Below, in pieces: positions 46,587 through 58,710 of a DNA stretch of 64,000 nucleotides; position 1 is the stretch's first letter, and each line of letters opens with the position of its first letter. Source of the stretch: Wurfbainia villosa (lineage: Eukaryota; Streptophyta; Magnoliopsida; Zingiberales; Zingiberaceae); contig CM046003.1 of NCBI GenBank assembly GCA_025175895.1, positions 51,268,335-51,332,334 of the forward strand. The letters run 5' to 3'. The notes beneath the pieces are model-generated. The model was not told the DNA's origin, ran no database searches, and saw only the letters and a list, made by a program, of their open reading frames with translations. The position numbers and the translations under genes are program-made.

Positions 46587-48135
46587 ATGGTGAGGGATGA
46601 CCAAAAGAAATTCAGGGTGGATGATCCCAAAGGAAAGGTTGTTGATACTTTTAGAGTATATGTGTTGGAAGAAGCTTTACCCAAAGAAGAGAAAATAAAA
46701 GAAGGTGAGTCTGTGGAGATAGCCCCCGAAAAAGTCACTTTGATAGCCCAGCGACTGGAGGTGAAGGAAGAACTCGTCGCTTGTCTGCAAAGGAATGAAG
46801 ATATCTTCGCCAAAGACGCACATTATCTCACAGGGATTGACCCCTGATTGCTGAGCATCATCTCAACATTATCCACGGAGCCAGGCCAATTCAGCAAAAG
46901 AGGTGACACTTTGGACCAGAGAAGGATAAGGTCATTGCTGAAGAGGTGGACAAGTTGTTGCAGGTCGGTCACATTAAAGAAATCCAATTTTCCAAGTGGG
47001 TCTCAAATGCAGTTTTGGTCTCCAAGCCTACTAGACAATGGAGGATGTGTATTGACTTTTGTGATTTAAATAAAGCATGCCCTAAAGATTACTACCCCTT
47101 GTCTCGTATTGATCAGCTAGTTGACTCAACCATGGGGTATGAAGTAGTATTACTTATGAATGTCTACCAAGGATATCACCAAATCCCCTTACCGCAGGAT
47201 GATCAAAAGCGGGTTAGCTTTGTGACAACAGAAGGGTTGTATGCCTATGTGATAATGCTCTTTGAGGTAAAGAATGCGGGAGCTACCTATCAGAGGCTCA
47301 TGGACAAAATCTTTGCTGAATAGAAAAGCAAAAATATGGAAGTATACGTTGACGATATTCTAGTCAAGTTAACTCGGGACTTAGTGCACGATCTTGAAGA
47401 GACATTTGCTACTCTGAGACGGTATAACATGAAGTTAAATCCAAGGAAGTGTTTGTTTGGTGTAAAGAGTGGAAAATTTTTAGGATATATTGTGATATAG
47501 AAAGGGCTGTAGGCTAATCCTGAAAAGGTGTAGGCATTATGTAATATGAAATCACCTACTGATTTGCAGGAATTCCAAAAATTAGTAAGAAGGATAGTCT
47601 CTTTGTCTCGGTTTATAGCTAGATCAGCGAACAAGAGACTACCCTTCTTCCGAATCCTACGTAAGGCCACTCGATTCCAATGGGATGAACTGTATGAGTA
47701 AACTTTCCAAGAATTGAAGAAGTATTTAGCTGAGCTACCTATATTGGTCAAGCCTATTTCTGGGGAACCATTGTGGATGTACTTAGTTGTATTAGAAGGG
47801 ACAATCAGTTCGGTGTTATTGAAGCAGGAAGGTTCTCAGCAGCAACTTATTTACTACACTAGCCACATATTTAAAGGGGCAAAGGTATGATACACTGAGT
47901 TAGAAAAGTTGGTTCATATTTTGGTTTTGACGGCTCGTAAGTTGAGGCCCTATTTCTTAGCCCATCCGCTGAATGTGTTGACCAACAGTGAGTTAGGCCA
48001 GGTGGTTACTAAACCTAATTCTTCAGGAAAGTTAGCTAAATCGACTATGGAGCTAAGCGAATATGATATTCATTATCATCCCCGAACAACTATCAAGGCT
48101 CAGTCATTAGCTTATTTCCTAGCTGAGGTGTCAAT
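46587..48135 (+). pseudogene. TAT-1 reverse transcriptase and RNase H
   Basis: After a linker (KVTLIAQRLEVKEELVACLQ) RT reads VDKLLQVGHIKEIQFSKWVS, WRMCIDFCDLNKACPKDYYP, DQLVDSTMGYEVVLLMNVYQ and MEVYVDDILVKL with YVDD (about 47344). The connection domain includes MKLNPRKCLFGVKSGKFLGY. RNase H has ISSVLLKQEGSQQQLIYYTS, LTARKLRPYFLAHPLNVLTN and IKAQSLAYFLAE, where the usual D of ADfLAE is S. Stops occur at 47321, 47500 and elsewhere. Confidence 0.9.
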
Positions 48136-48667
48136 CGGCCTGGAGGAGAATTCGACAAAAGAAGAAGAGGGAAAGAATGCTTGGAACATCTTTGTGGATG
48201 GGTCTTCAGGGGTCGGAGGGAGCGGAGTCGGAGTGGTACTTATATCTCCCTTGGAGGAAGAAACTCGTATAGTCATTCGTTTTGGGTATAAAGCATCCAA
48301 TAATGAGGCAAAGTATGAAGCTATTTTGGTAGGGTTGTAAGCAGCTCGGGCAGTGGGAGCCACTTCGGTCACAATCCATTCAGATTCTCAATTGGCGGTG
48401 TCGCAGCTCTGAGGTACTTTTGCCATTCGGGAAGAGAGGTTGCAGAAATACTTAGCAGCCTTTGAAAAGGGAAAAGCTCATTTTCAAGAGGTAATCTTAC
48501 GGCAAATCCCAAAAGAAGAGAATCGAAGAGCAGATGAATTGGCTCAGTTGGCTAGTGCTTTAGAGGGGTGGAGGCGACAGGACTCTATCTGTATTGAAGT
48601 TTCTCATTCCTTGGTGGTGCATAGTGTGGAAGACGTGGCGCCAAAGAATAGGAATACATCTGACTAG
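48136..48667 (+). pseudogene. TAT-1 second RNase H domain
   Basis: Immediately after the first RNase H comes NAWNIFVDGSSGVGGSGVGV (first D), a NNEAKYEAILVGL helix (E), and TSVTIHSDSQLAVSQL (second D), ending EENRRADELAQLASALEGW. This is a second, archaeal-like RNase H (aRH); its presence between RNase H and integrase is a marker of the Tat clade of plant Ty3/gypsy elements. The D, E and D residues visible are intact, but TAA and TGA stops interrupt at 48340 and 48411. Confidence 0.88.
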
Positions 48668-49893
48668 AGAATCGACATCCTAACCTATCTGCAACATGGA
48701 AATATTCCAATCGAAGTTAGGGCAGCTTCAGCTTTATTAAGAATGGTGAAGCAGTTTGTGATTATTGATGGAACTCTGTACAAGACGTCCTTTGACCGAC
48801 CTATGCTAAAATGCCTCGAAAAAGAAGACACCGAGTGGGTACTTAGTGAAATGCATGAAGGATGTTGTAACAACCACTTAGGAGGAAGAACACTGACTCG
48901 AAAAGTGTTGCTAATGGGATACTTTTGGCCAACTCTTCATCAAGATGCAACACGCCTAATGCAGACTTGTGCAGCCTATCAAAAGCATAACAACAGGTCA
49001 GAACGATCCATCAAGTTGATGAAAGTTGTGGTTGCTTTATGCCCTTTTGACTATTGGGGAATAGATATAGTTGGCCCAATGCCTATAACCCCCTTGCAAA
49101 AGAAATTCTTGTTGGTGGCAGTAAATTATTTTTTCATATAGGTGGAAGCTGAACCCTTACCCAAGATTACGAAGAATGCGGTGATACAGTTCCTTTGGAA
49201 AAATATCATCTGTCGATATGGAGTTCTCCGGAGGTTGGTTAGCGATAATTAGCATCAATTCTAGGGTCGGAAGATTTGGGAATGGTGTCAAAGTTTCAAT
49301 ATTCAGCAGACATTCACCTCGGTAGCTCATCCTCAAGCTAATAGCCAAGTAGAGGTAATTAATAGAATTCTCATTCAAGGATTAAAGACCAAGTTGGGCG
49401 CCCAATGAGAAAATTGGGTGGATGAGTTGCCCGAGATATTATAGTCTTACCGAACTACACCTAAGATAGCTACTGGAAAAACTCCATTCAGTTTGGTGTA
49501 CAGAATTGAAGTCGTCATCCCAGTGGAAACCATTTTGAGTAGTACCTGAGTTGAAGTTTATGAACTAGAGCAAAACCAAATCGTGAGGTGTACTGAGTTA
49601 GATTTGTTGGAAGAAAATCGGGAATATGCTCGGATCTGGGCTGAAGCATATAAGAAACGAAACAACAAGTTTTCAACAAGAAGGTAGTACCGAAGAAGTT
49701 TCAAGAAGATGACTTGGTTTTACGCAAGGTCTACCCTGCTGGAGGTCCTGAAAAGCTAGCCCCTAATTGGGAGGGGCCCTACATAGTCACTCGCCGAGTT
49801 GCTAGGTCGGCAAATTATCTTAAAGATGTTGAGGGCAAGGAGTTATCTAGGCCATGGAATACAGTACATTTAAGATATTTTCGTACCATGTAA
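48668..49893 (+). pseudogene. TAT-1 integrase pseudogene
   Basis: The zinc domain shows HLGGRTLTRKVLLMGYFWPT and TCAAYQKH, where the first cysteine of the C-x2-C pair remains and the second is tyrosine. The core has DYWGIDIVGPMP (first D), RRLVSDN followed by a stop (second D) and PQANSQVEVINRIL (E). The C-terminal part (SYRTTPKIATGKTPFSLVYR, then PVETIL) continues to a final VHLRYFRTM before TAA at 49891-49893. About eight stops and a frameshift near 49680 disable it. Confidence 0.9.
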
Positions 49894-50167
49894 CTGAGAA
49901 ATATCAATGGGAGAAATTGTTTATTACATGTTTATTATTAGTTCCAAAAGGAAGGGTTGTAATTATCTGAAGAGGGAAAGTAAGGGTATCCGCCAAGGTT
50001 ACTCTCTCAATTCATAAAACGAGAAGTTAAGAAACAACACTGAGAAGAGATATCTACTACAAACTTGTTGTTAATCATTAAGGAGTAATACACTTCAGAT
50101 ATCGCTCTATATCATTGGAATCAGTAACCGTTTACAGCCCTAAGAAAAAGAAGAAAAATAGAAGAAT
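49894..50167. other. TAT-1 spacer between integrase and the antisense ORF
   Basis: No reading frame on either strand and no repeat is apparent. It separates the convergent ends of the sense pol and the antisense reading frame. Confidence 0.5.
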
Positions 50168-52035
50168 TATAGCCTGAAGTGGTCGAGGGGATAACGACGA
50201 AAATCGATCTCCGAGTTTAGAGAAGGAGTTGGTGATTGGGCTGGAAGAAATCCTTGTGCAATACATTGTCTAATCGCCTCCTTGAAATCATCTTTGTATG
50301 TGGCTTCCATCAAAGGTTTTAGTCATTCTTGGCGATGTTGGTCTGCAGCTTGTACATCTTGACGGAACTTTATACAACGTTCCCAATGATCCAAGAAGTC
50401 CCTACGAACTCGATGGTATTTGCGTGATACTTGGGTTATAGTATCAGTCAAGATGAACATACCCTGAGATTGGGAGGCATGATCCTACTGCACGATTCTT
50501 GACATATTCACCAAATCCTGACGCATCGAGGCCGAAATTCCTTCCACAACCTCAGTATAGGCCCTGGTGTGGGCCACTTCATTCCTTACTCACTGTAAGG
50601 AAATTTCATGCTAGTTCACTTGAGAAAGAACTCGATTTCTCTCTGACATTAAAGCTAAACTATGGCTGATTTCCCTACCTATCTGGCTCGTAGGGCAAAT
50701 ATGGTTTATGCATCCTTCTGCTACTGTTGTTGGGCTTCTGATAGCTGGGCACACTATTGTGCCAATTCTTGGAGCTCTCTTGAGACGCTAACCTGGCAAT
50801 AGATTGTCACAGAGTTTATTGTGGAGCTGCATCTGATAATGAGTAAAGGAGCGCTTCAGTTCTTGATAGCTCATCATCTCCTAGAGACAACAAAAATTAA
50901 AGAAAAATTTATTACTAAAGATGCAGGCAGAAGTGACCTAGAGAGGTTTACCAATTCCAGGATATGTTGTAGGCTTTCTATCTGTGGTATTAGTTCATCT
51001 AAATTGAGGATGCGGGCGTCCCTTGCAGAGGGAGAGGAAGGAGTAGAAGCAATGATAGGGGTTGGTTCACACATAATTGGGCAAGGGCGATGTGCCGTAA
51101 GGAGCTGTTCTATTGGTTCTGAAGAAAAAAGAAAGGAGGTTCCAGAGACAAAAGGGGGAACATTAATGCAAGATGGGAAGTTAGGGTTTTGACTGGAAGA
51201 TGGAGAACTCAAAGATTCTAAAGACGACGAGCGAGGACAAGGCAAGATGGGGATGTCAATGGCGTTGTGGAGGTAGGAGTGTCATTGGTAAGGGGGAATG
51301 CAAAAGCGACAAGAAAAAAAGTCGTCACTAAGGGGCTTACGGGGGTGGAAGACGAAAAGGGGAGACTCAATGGCGGAGGAAGAAGGTCTGAGATTACTTG
51401 CTGAATAATTAAAGAGGGGGAGCTTTCTGAAGATGGAAGGGAAGTAAGAAAACGAGGATCTGATGGTTCTGATGACATGGGCATTGGGGCGGAAGCCATG
51501 GTGGAAGGTGTACGAGTAGCCGGGGCGATGTAAACATCGACAATTCCTCATAGGCCAAAGAAGGAACACCAAAGGAAAAGTCCGGACCAAGCCATTGATG
51601 GAAGCCTTCAGACGTTGTACAAGAGATGGTAGAAATGAGGGTATTCGAAGGAGGAGATAGCGGTGGGGGTAAGGTTGGTGAAATAGAAGATGAAGAGAGT
51701 GTGACCAAGGTTAACTCAGCGCCTGCAGGCAAGGCGAATGAAGAAGAGGAATTAACTATAAAAGCATCTTCTTCCTGCATTGGTCGGCGTGCCACTCCTC
51801 GCAATTTGGTTTGTGTGTGCAGGAATGGAGGAGGTGACATAGGGTTACGCAAAAGTGGGGGTGAGGGGGAAGGAAGGTTAGGGTTTGGTGATAATAGGGA
51901 CAAGGAAGGTGAAGACGACGATACTGGCAAGAGATGAGATTGTCAGTGAAGGCGAGGGGGCGTCATGGAGGAAACGACAGAAGGGATTCCTGTGGGAGCC
52001 GGAGCGGAGGGCGACGGTGCAAGGTTGGCAGGCAT
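50168..52035 (-). pseudogene. TAT-1 antisense ORF 1 (decayed)
   Basis: From the minus-strand ATG at 52035 (MPANLAPSPSAPAPTG) a Ser/Pro-rich frame runs, with one stop, to about 51430 and contains EGFHQWLGPDFSFGVPSLAY. After frameshifts it continues Ser/Pro-rich, then ARILNLDELIPQIESLQHIL (about 51000) and a helical part with DTITQVSRKYHRVRRDFLDH and MEATYKDDFKEAIRQCIAQG, ending DFRRYPLDHFRL before the TAA at 50168. The length would be about 620 codons. Extra ORFs between integrase and 3' LTR, sometimes antisense, are known in Tat-type elements; their function is unknown. No intact protein is possible. Confidence 0.65.
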
Positions 52036-52334
52036 TTGACCCTAGATCATTGGGGCATCTTGTAATTGTTGGGAAGTTGCTTTTTAGAAGCGAGTTTTCA
52101 TCTTTTTGCCAAAAAAGGAAATGTTGAGGAGAATGCAAGGGGAGAGAGAAGAATCTTCACGTAACGCAGAGAAAGGAGAGAGGTTTCAAAGGCAAGAAGC
52201 GTGGAAGATGAAGGAAGGGGGAGGCCAGGAGTCGAATTTAAGGGAGGAGAACGTATTTTTGTTGGGCCAAATAATTGGGCCTATGGGCAAGGATATGAGC
52301 CCTAAAGAAGATTTAGGCGTGGTTTAGCAGAGAA
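52036..52334. other. Spacer before the 150-bp repeat array
   Basis: This GA-rich stretch lies upstream of the antisense ORF 1 start codon. No TATA box is convincing. A plus-strand 73-codon frame here is unrecognised and probably incidental. Confidence 0.4.
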
Positions 52335-53155
52335 TTGAATTTTTACAGCTCGACAATCGCCGAAATTATTATCTCCGTGTGATTGCGGAATGGAGGAGTA
52401 GAGTTTAAGGTAAATACACCTGTGAAGGTTGACGGAGTAAAAAATTATACCGATTTGATGAGGAAAAGCCTTATATTAGATCGTCAGACTTTCTACAGCT
52501 CGGCAATCGCCGAAGCTATTATCCTCGTGCAGTTGCGGAATGGAGGAGTAGGGTTTAAGGTAAATACACCTGTGAAGATTGGCAGAGTAAAAAATTATTC
52601 CGATCTAATGAGGCAAAACCTTAGATTAGATCGTTACACTTCTTACAGCTCAGCAATCGCCAAAGCTATTATCCCCGTGCGATTGTGGAACAAAGGAGTA
52701 GAGTTTAAAGTAAATACACTTGTGAAGATTGGCGGAGTAAAATAAAATTATTCCGATCTGATGATGCAAAGTTTCAAATCAGATCGTCACACTTTTACAA
52801 CTCGACAATCGTCGAAACTATTATCCTCGTACGATTGCAGAACAGATGAGTAGGGTTTAGGGTAAATACACCTGTGAAGATTGGCGGAGTAAAAAATTAT
52901 TTTGATCTGATGAGGCAAATCCTTAGATCAGATCGTCACACTTTTTATAGCTCGGCAATCGCCAAAGCTATTATCCCCGTGCGATTACGGAACGGAGGAG
53001 TAGGGTTTAAGGTAAATACATCTGTGAAGTTTGGTGGAGTAAAAAATTATTCCGATCTGATAAGGCAAAGTCTTAGATCGGATCGTCACATTTTCTATAG
53101 CTCGGCAATCGTCGAAGCTATTATTTCCGTGTTGTTGCGGAACGGAGGAGTAAGG
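52335..53155 (+). repeat. TAT-1 150-bp tandem repeats, subfamily A
   Basis: Units start at about 52351, 52501, 52651, 52803, 52953 and 53103, a period of 150 bp with one 2-bp insertion. Each contains CTCGGCAATCGCCGAAGC, GGAATGGAGGAGTAGGGTTT and GTAAAAAATTATTCCGATCTGAT. The array is broken by DEL-LTR1 and resumes at 56567. Open frames of about 110-120 codons arise because 150 is divisible by three. Confidence 0.92.
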
Positions 53156-53984
53156 TGTCACGCCCGCCCTTTTGGGGACCCAGAATCCGGAAGGGGCGGC
53201 GCGTGACGCGACCGTACATACATACATACATACATACAGCGGAAGACTTTATACATATTTCGTACTTCTTACAGCGGAAGACTTTAGACATTATTTTTTT
53301 TTCTTTTATAACATAAACATGCATTGACATATATATATATATATACTTCTTCTTCTTCACATAGAGCATGCATCATAACATATATAGATACTTCTTCTTA
53401 CTTCTTCTTTACTTCTTCTTATTAACATAGAGCATGCATTATAACTTAGATAGATACTTAGTGCTTAGTTCAGGTTCATAACCATCGTTGTCATACGGAG
53501 ACATAAGTAAGGACATCCATAAACATCATCATCATAGGCAAACATATATATATAAACCTAACGGATCTTCTCCACCATGCCACTGCCACACACATTTGGC
53601 CCCTCCTGCTGCTCCCTTTAGTTTATCCATCCCTTACCCTTATCTGCAGTACGAGGGAAAGATAAACTATAAGCACATAGGCTTAGTAAGATCCAGTCCT
53701 ACTCACAAAAATCATATATCGACATTAATCATAGCATGTACCATTCATAACATATAAGCATGTAACATTCATGACATATAAGCCACATAACATGTAACAT
53801 ACATGGCGTAATCAACTTAACATGTAGCATAAATAACGTGAGTAAACATAACATATCTCATCCATAGCATGGCAGCATAACATGTATCATCTATAACATA
53901 GCATCATGTCATGTACGTCTAGGACTTATTTAAACATAACATATAACATATGTAACGTAGCAATCAACATAACATAAAACATAT

Positions 53985-54330
53985 AGGTATGACCTATCAA
54001 ACATAACATACATCATATGTAGCATAGTGACATAACATGGCATATCAAACATAACATGCATCATATGTAGCATAGTGACATAAACATGGCATATCAAACA
54101 TAACATGCATCATATGTAGCATAGTGTAGCATAGTGACCTAAACATGGCATATCAAACATAACATGCATCATATGTAGCATAGTGTAACATAGTGACCTA
54201 AACATGGCATATCAAACATAACATGCATCATATGTAGCATAGTGACATAACATGGCATATCAAACATAACATGCATCATATGTAGCATAGTGACATAAAT
54301 ATGGCATATCAAACATAACATGTAACATAA
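53985..54330. repeat. Tandem repeat of 49-60 bp in DEL-LTR1
   Basis: About seven units carry CATATCAAACATAACATGCATCATATGTAGCATAGTGAC. Two units have an extra copy of about 11 bp (GTAGCATA duplicated or altered). Non-coding. Confidence 0.85.
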
Positions 54331-54419
54331 CAATCTAATCAGGTAACATATGCAGGATGCTTTTGAAAACATATATTATAGGTAGGTAAATATAAATCTC
54401 AACATATTTGAGCCCGGCA

Positions 54420-54725
54420 TTGTACCACTTCTTCATTATCATAGCGCGCATCCCTAAATAGGCCCGAGGTAGCAAGTCTCGAACCTAATAGGTTACTAGG
54501 CCCGATCTTAGTTCGTCGACCTAGGGCAATCGTCATAGCGTAGAAGCTCATCCTAGGCCCGAGTCTTACTCCATCGACCTAAGGCATCTTGGAGCCCATC
54601 CCGTACTAGGCCCGAGTCTTATTCCATCGACCTAGGGGCAATCATACATAGAAGCTCATCCTAGGCCCGAGTCTTATTCCATCGACCTAGGGCATCTTAG
54701 GAGCCCATCCCTTCTTGGACCCTGT
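54420..54725. repeat. Array of short inverted repeats in DEL-LTR1
   Basis: Four or five modules repeat CTAGGCCCGAGTCTTATTCC and CATCGACCTAGGGCA. CTAGG and CCTAGG in each module can pair to form a small hairpin. Confidence 0.7.
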
Positions 54726-55271
54726 TAGGGTCTTGGTACAAGCCATGCAGAAGGTAAAATACTTATATGCTTATTTTATAACATAGCTTATTTCATTTTG
54801 CAAACACAACATACTTCATTTCATAACACATCATGCTTCCCTTCATGGACATATCATCTTTCATTTCGTAAACATGCCATTCTTCATTTCATAATATATC
54901 ATTCTTCATTTCATCATCATGTCATATTCATGTCGTGAACATATCGTTTTGTTTCATTTCATAATCTTATCTTCTTCCATTTCATAACATATTTTAAACA
55001 TCTCATACACATAGACATGGCAAAAGGGCATGGCATCAAAAGTAAGTAAACACTAACCTAAGGCATGTTATCTTCATCTAGCATTATTTAATATCACAAG
55101 TCAACATGAATTCACCCAACATAAAACACATGTTAACCTATTCATTTAACTTAACAACAAATTCATATGCACATAAGACTTATATTAAAACTTCATCTAA
55201 TCCCCAAAATGCATGATGGCCGAATGGTCCATAGGGTCTTCTAGGGTTATCTTTTAACCTAATTCATTTCA

Positions 55272-55830
55272 TACAACAACAACTTCATTTGCATATAACA
55301 TATGGATTAAAACTTCATTTGTTCACCCAAAAACCTAGGTTGGCCGAATGGTCCAAGTAGGGTTTTTAGGGTTAACCTTTAACCTAATTCATTTCATATA
55401 ACAACAACCTAATTCATTTCATATAACAACAACTTCATTTGCATATAACATATGGATTAAAACTTCATTTGTTCACCCAAAAACCTAGGTTGGCCGAATG
55501 GTCCAAGTAGGGTTTTTAGGGTTAACCTTTAACCTAATTCATTTCATATAACAACAACCTAATTCATTTCATATAACAACAACTTCATTTGCATATAACA
55601 TATGGATTAAAACTTCATTTGTTCACCCAAAAACCTAGGTTGGCCGAATGGTCCAAGTAGGGTTTTTAGGGTTAACCTTTAACCTAATTCATTTCATATA
55701 ACAACAACCTAATTCATTTCATATAACAACAACTTCATTTGCATATAACATATGGATTAAAACTTCATTTGTTCACCCAAAAACCTAGGTTGGCCGAATG
55801 GTCCAAGTAGGGTTTTTAGGGTTAACTTTT
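55272..55830. repeat. 150-bp tandem repeat, four copies, in DEL-LTR1
   Basis: GTTCACCCAAAAACCTAGGTTGG recurs at 55321, 55471, 55621 and 55771, an exact 150-bp period. The three complete units look identical. Earlier single copies of GGCCGAATGGTCC (about 55219) suggest the ancestral unit. Confidence 0.95.
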
Positions 55831-56566
55831 GCCCTAATCCATCTTAATCCTAACATTATCATATAGTTACAAAAACATGACATAGAGCTTCATTAAAACC
55901 CTAAAATCATGGCATGGCCGAATAGGCTTTAGGGGCTATTAGGGTTAGCTTTTAACCTAATTCCTTTTTCCATGTTAACATCATCATCTACCTCCTAAAC
56001 ATAGCATACAACTTCATTGATAAACTAAAACATAGCTTGGTTAGATATAACATATAGATTTCTTTTACAAACATCAATCGAAGCTACTCGTATGCAGGTG
56101 AGGGATACTTACATCCTTCGCTTTGCTTTGGGTGGGGAAGATGACCTAAGGAAGATCAAAACCTAGCCTTCTCTTGCTTGGATGGGGTTCGGCCAAAGGT
56201 GGAGAGGGAGCTAGAATTCGGTGAGAAGAAGAAGAAGAAGAGAGGAAGTGGCAAATTAGAACTTTCCCTCTTCTTTATAAAGGGAGGAAGAGAAGTTTCT
56301 CTTCTCTTCTTCCATGCCTCTTCATTTGCCTTTATCACACTTATCTATAATCCCCCCCCTTCCTCTAATGATAATATCCTATTGGGCTTCTAGTTAGTGG
56401 GTGCATCTATAGGGTTTGGCTATCTCTAGAGGTTTGGAGTTCAATTCCTAGGTCTTGCATCCATTTTTGGCTTATTTTCTTTTGTTTTGGAAAAGGCCCA
56501 CCCAAGGCCCATGATCATCATACCAAAAATTCCTGTAAAATTGCTAGGAATTTTACGGGCGTTACA

Positions 56567-58065
56567 TAAGGTTTAAGGTAAATACACCTGTGAAGATTGG
56601 AGTAAAAAAAATTATTCCGATCTGATGAGGCAAAGCCTTAGATCAGATCGTCACACTTTTTACAGCTCAACAATTATCAAAGCTATTATCCTCGTGCGAT
56701 TACTAATCGGAAGAGTTGGGTTTAAGGTAGATGCATTGGTGAAGATTGATGGAGTAAAAAATTATTCCGATCTGACCAAGCAAAGACCTAGGTCAGATCG
56801 TCACTATTTTTTCTAGCTTGGCTTCAGTGCAAACTATTATCCAAGTATGATTGCGGAACGAAGGAGTTGAGTTTAAGGTAGATGCACTGGTGAAGATTGG
56901 CAGAGTAAAAAATTATTCTGATCTGACCAGGTGAAGCCCTAGACTAGATCGTCGCTATTTTTTCCAGTTTGGCTTCAGTGCAAGCTATTATCCTCGTATG
57001 GTGGCAGAACGGAGGAGTTTGGTTCAAGATAGATATACTATTGAAGATGACGAAAGTAAAAAATCATTCTGATCTGACCAGGCAAAGCCCTAGGTTAGGT
57101 CGTCATTATTTTCTCAGCTTAGCCTCAGTGCAAGCTATTATCCCCGTGTGGTGGTGAGATAGAGGAGTTGAGTTCAAGGTAGATACACTATTGAAGGTGA
57201 CGAAAGTAAAAAAATCATCTCGATCTGACTAGGCGAAGCTCTAGGTCAGGTCGTCACTGTTTTCTCAGCTTAGCCTCAGTGCAAGCTATTATCTCCGTGT
57301 GGTAGTGGAATAGAAGAGTTGAGTTCAAGGTAGATACACTGTTGAAGATGATGAAAGTAAAAAATCATTCCGATCTGACCAGGCAAAGCCCTAGGTCAAG
57401 TTGTCACTATTTTCTTAGCTTAGCCTCAGTGCAAGCTATTATCCCCGTGTGGTGGCAGAACGAAAGAGTTGGGTTCAAGGTAGATACACTGTTGAAGTTG
57501 ACGAAAGTAAAAAATCATTCCAATCTGACCAGGCGAAGCCCTAGGTCAGGTCATCACTATTTTCTCAGCTTAGCCTCAGTGCAAGCTATTATCCCCGTAT
57601 GGTGGTGGAACGGAGGAGTTGTGTTCAAGGTAGATACATTGTTGAAGATGATGAAACTAAAAAAATCATTCTGATCTGACCAGGCGAATCCCTAAGTTAG
57701 GTCATCACTATTTTCTCAGCTTAGCCTCAGTGCAAGCTATTATCCCCGTATGGTGGTGGAACGGAGGAGTTGTGTTCAAGGTAGATACATTGTTGAAGAT
57801 GACGAAACTAAAAAAATCATTCTGATCTGACCAGGCGAATCCCTAAGTCAGGTCGTCACTGTTTTCTCAACTTAGCCTCAATGCAAACTATTATCCCTGT
57901 ATGGTAGCGGAACAGAGGAGTTGGATTCAAGGTAGATACACTGTTGAAGATGACGAAAGTAAAATCATTCCGATCTGACCAGGCAAAGCCCTAGGTCAGG
58001 TCATCACTATTTTCTCAGCTTAGCCTCAATGTAAATTGTAATCACCGGGTGGTGGTGGACCAGAG
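56567..58065 (+). repeat. TAT-1 150-bp tandem repeats, continued, subfamily B
   Basis: After DEL-LTR1 the same array continues: one or two transitional units, then units with CTTAGCCTCAGTGCAAGCTATTATCC and GATCTGACCAGGCAAAGCCC, with a period of 149-152 bp up to about 58065. Unit order grades from subfamily A to B, which shows it was one array before the insertion. Confidence 0.92.
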
Positions 58066-58363
58066 GAGTTGGAAGGCAACATAATGTTTCCATGATTGAT
58101 CTGAGTAGGAAATCATTCCTTGGAGGTCAAAGACACTCAGAAGAAGGAGGAGGACATCATTGTGGGGTTGGCGATTTTCTGTTGCTCCTGTAGCTTTGCA
58201 GGGTGATATAATGATACGTTTATCCATATTGAAGAATCAGTTTTCAGTGAAGAGAAGGTACACTTTTACATTTTCCAAAATTAAAATTATATCGCCACAG
58301 GAAAAGATTACATTCATAACTTCCTAAAGACTGAAGAGAAAATACAATTCTGTAAAATAGAAA
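58066..58363. other. TAT-1 spacer after the tandem array
   Basis: No recognisable gene. A short minus-strand frame near 58042-58227 could be a downstream exon of antisense ORF 2, but nothing confirms it. Confidence 0.4.
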
Positions 58364-58651
58364 TTATAGAGCTTCATGGATGACTCTTTTGGGAGGTAAA
58401 GCTGGGGCTCTATGGCAACGTGATGTGGTAAGAAGTTGTCTGATGTGAGACTGATGGATGGACTTGAGCCCTGAGAGGGTTCATTGGGTCACTGCCAATT
58501 TTTGGCGTAGGGCGTAGTTGCGAGTGAAGGATAGCTATAGTCGACTCCTTAAGCCCCTCACCAACTTTTCTAGCTCTCGTATGCGTTGTTGGTCTGTTGG
58601 AAGGGGCTCAGAGGAGGGAGGTTTGCTTTCTTGCTCTGAAGGGTCTACCAT
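58364..58651 (-). pseudogene. TAT-1 antisense ORF 2
   Basis: The minus-strand ATG at 58651 begins MVDPSEQESKPPSSEPLPTD, followed by the charged helix QQRIRELEKLVRGLRSRL, an in-frame TAG, LSFTRNYALRQKLAVTQ, a TGA and a basic tail to TAA at 58364. It would be 95 codons. A TATA box stands about 52 bases upstream on the same strand. I recognise no family. The coiled-coil-like segment resembles the composition of antisense ORFs 1 and 4. Confidence 0.5.
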
Positions 58652-58702
58652 TTAGAAGGTGGAAGAATGGAGAAGTATATGAGCAAAAGGTGCTGCTAGA
58701 AG

Positions 58703-58710
58703 TTTTTATA
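58703..58710 (-). promoter_or_regulatory. Candidate TATA box for antisense ORF 2
   Basis: The minus strand reads TATAAAAA, 52-59 bases before the ATG at 58651. This spacing leaves room for a short 5' UTR. Confidence 0.45.

Larger units (their letters stand above)
53156..56566. mobile_element. DEL-LTR1: 3.4-kb solo LTR of Del/Tekay type
   Basis: The element begins TGTCACGCCCGCCC and ends CGGGCGTTACA, flanked by TAAGG at 53151-53155 and 56567-56571. No coding sequence and no second LTR are present, so a solo LTR is the simplest reading. TGTCACG... ends and a CAGCGGAAGAC motif about 116 bp in are familiar from Del/Tekay chromovirus LTRs; assignment is from memory of the type, not a search. DEL-LTR2 has the same motif at the same offset. 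Three tandem-repeat blocks lie inside. Confidence 0.8.

Noticed and set aside
52383..53206. Plus-strand frames of 110-120 codons with internal repeats (GGVGFKVNTPVK...)
   Set aside because: An effect of the 150-bp repeat period being divisible by three; some units contain stops or 2-bp shifts.
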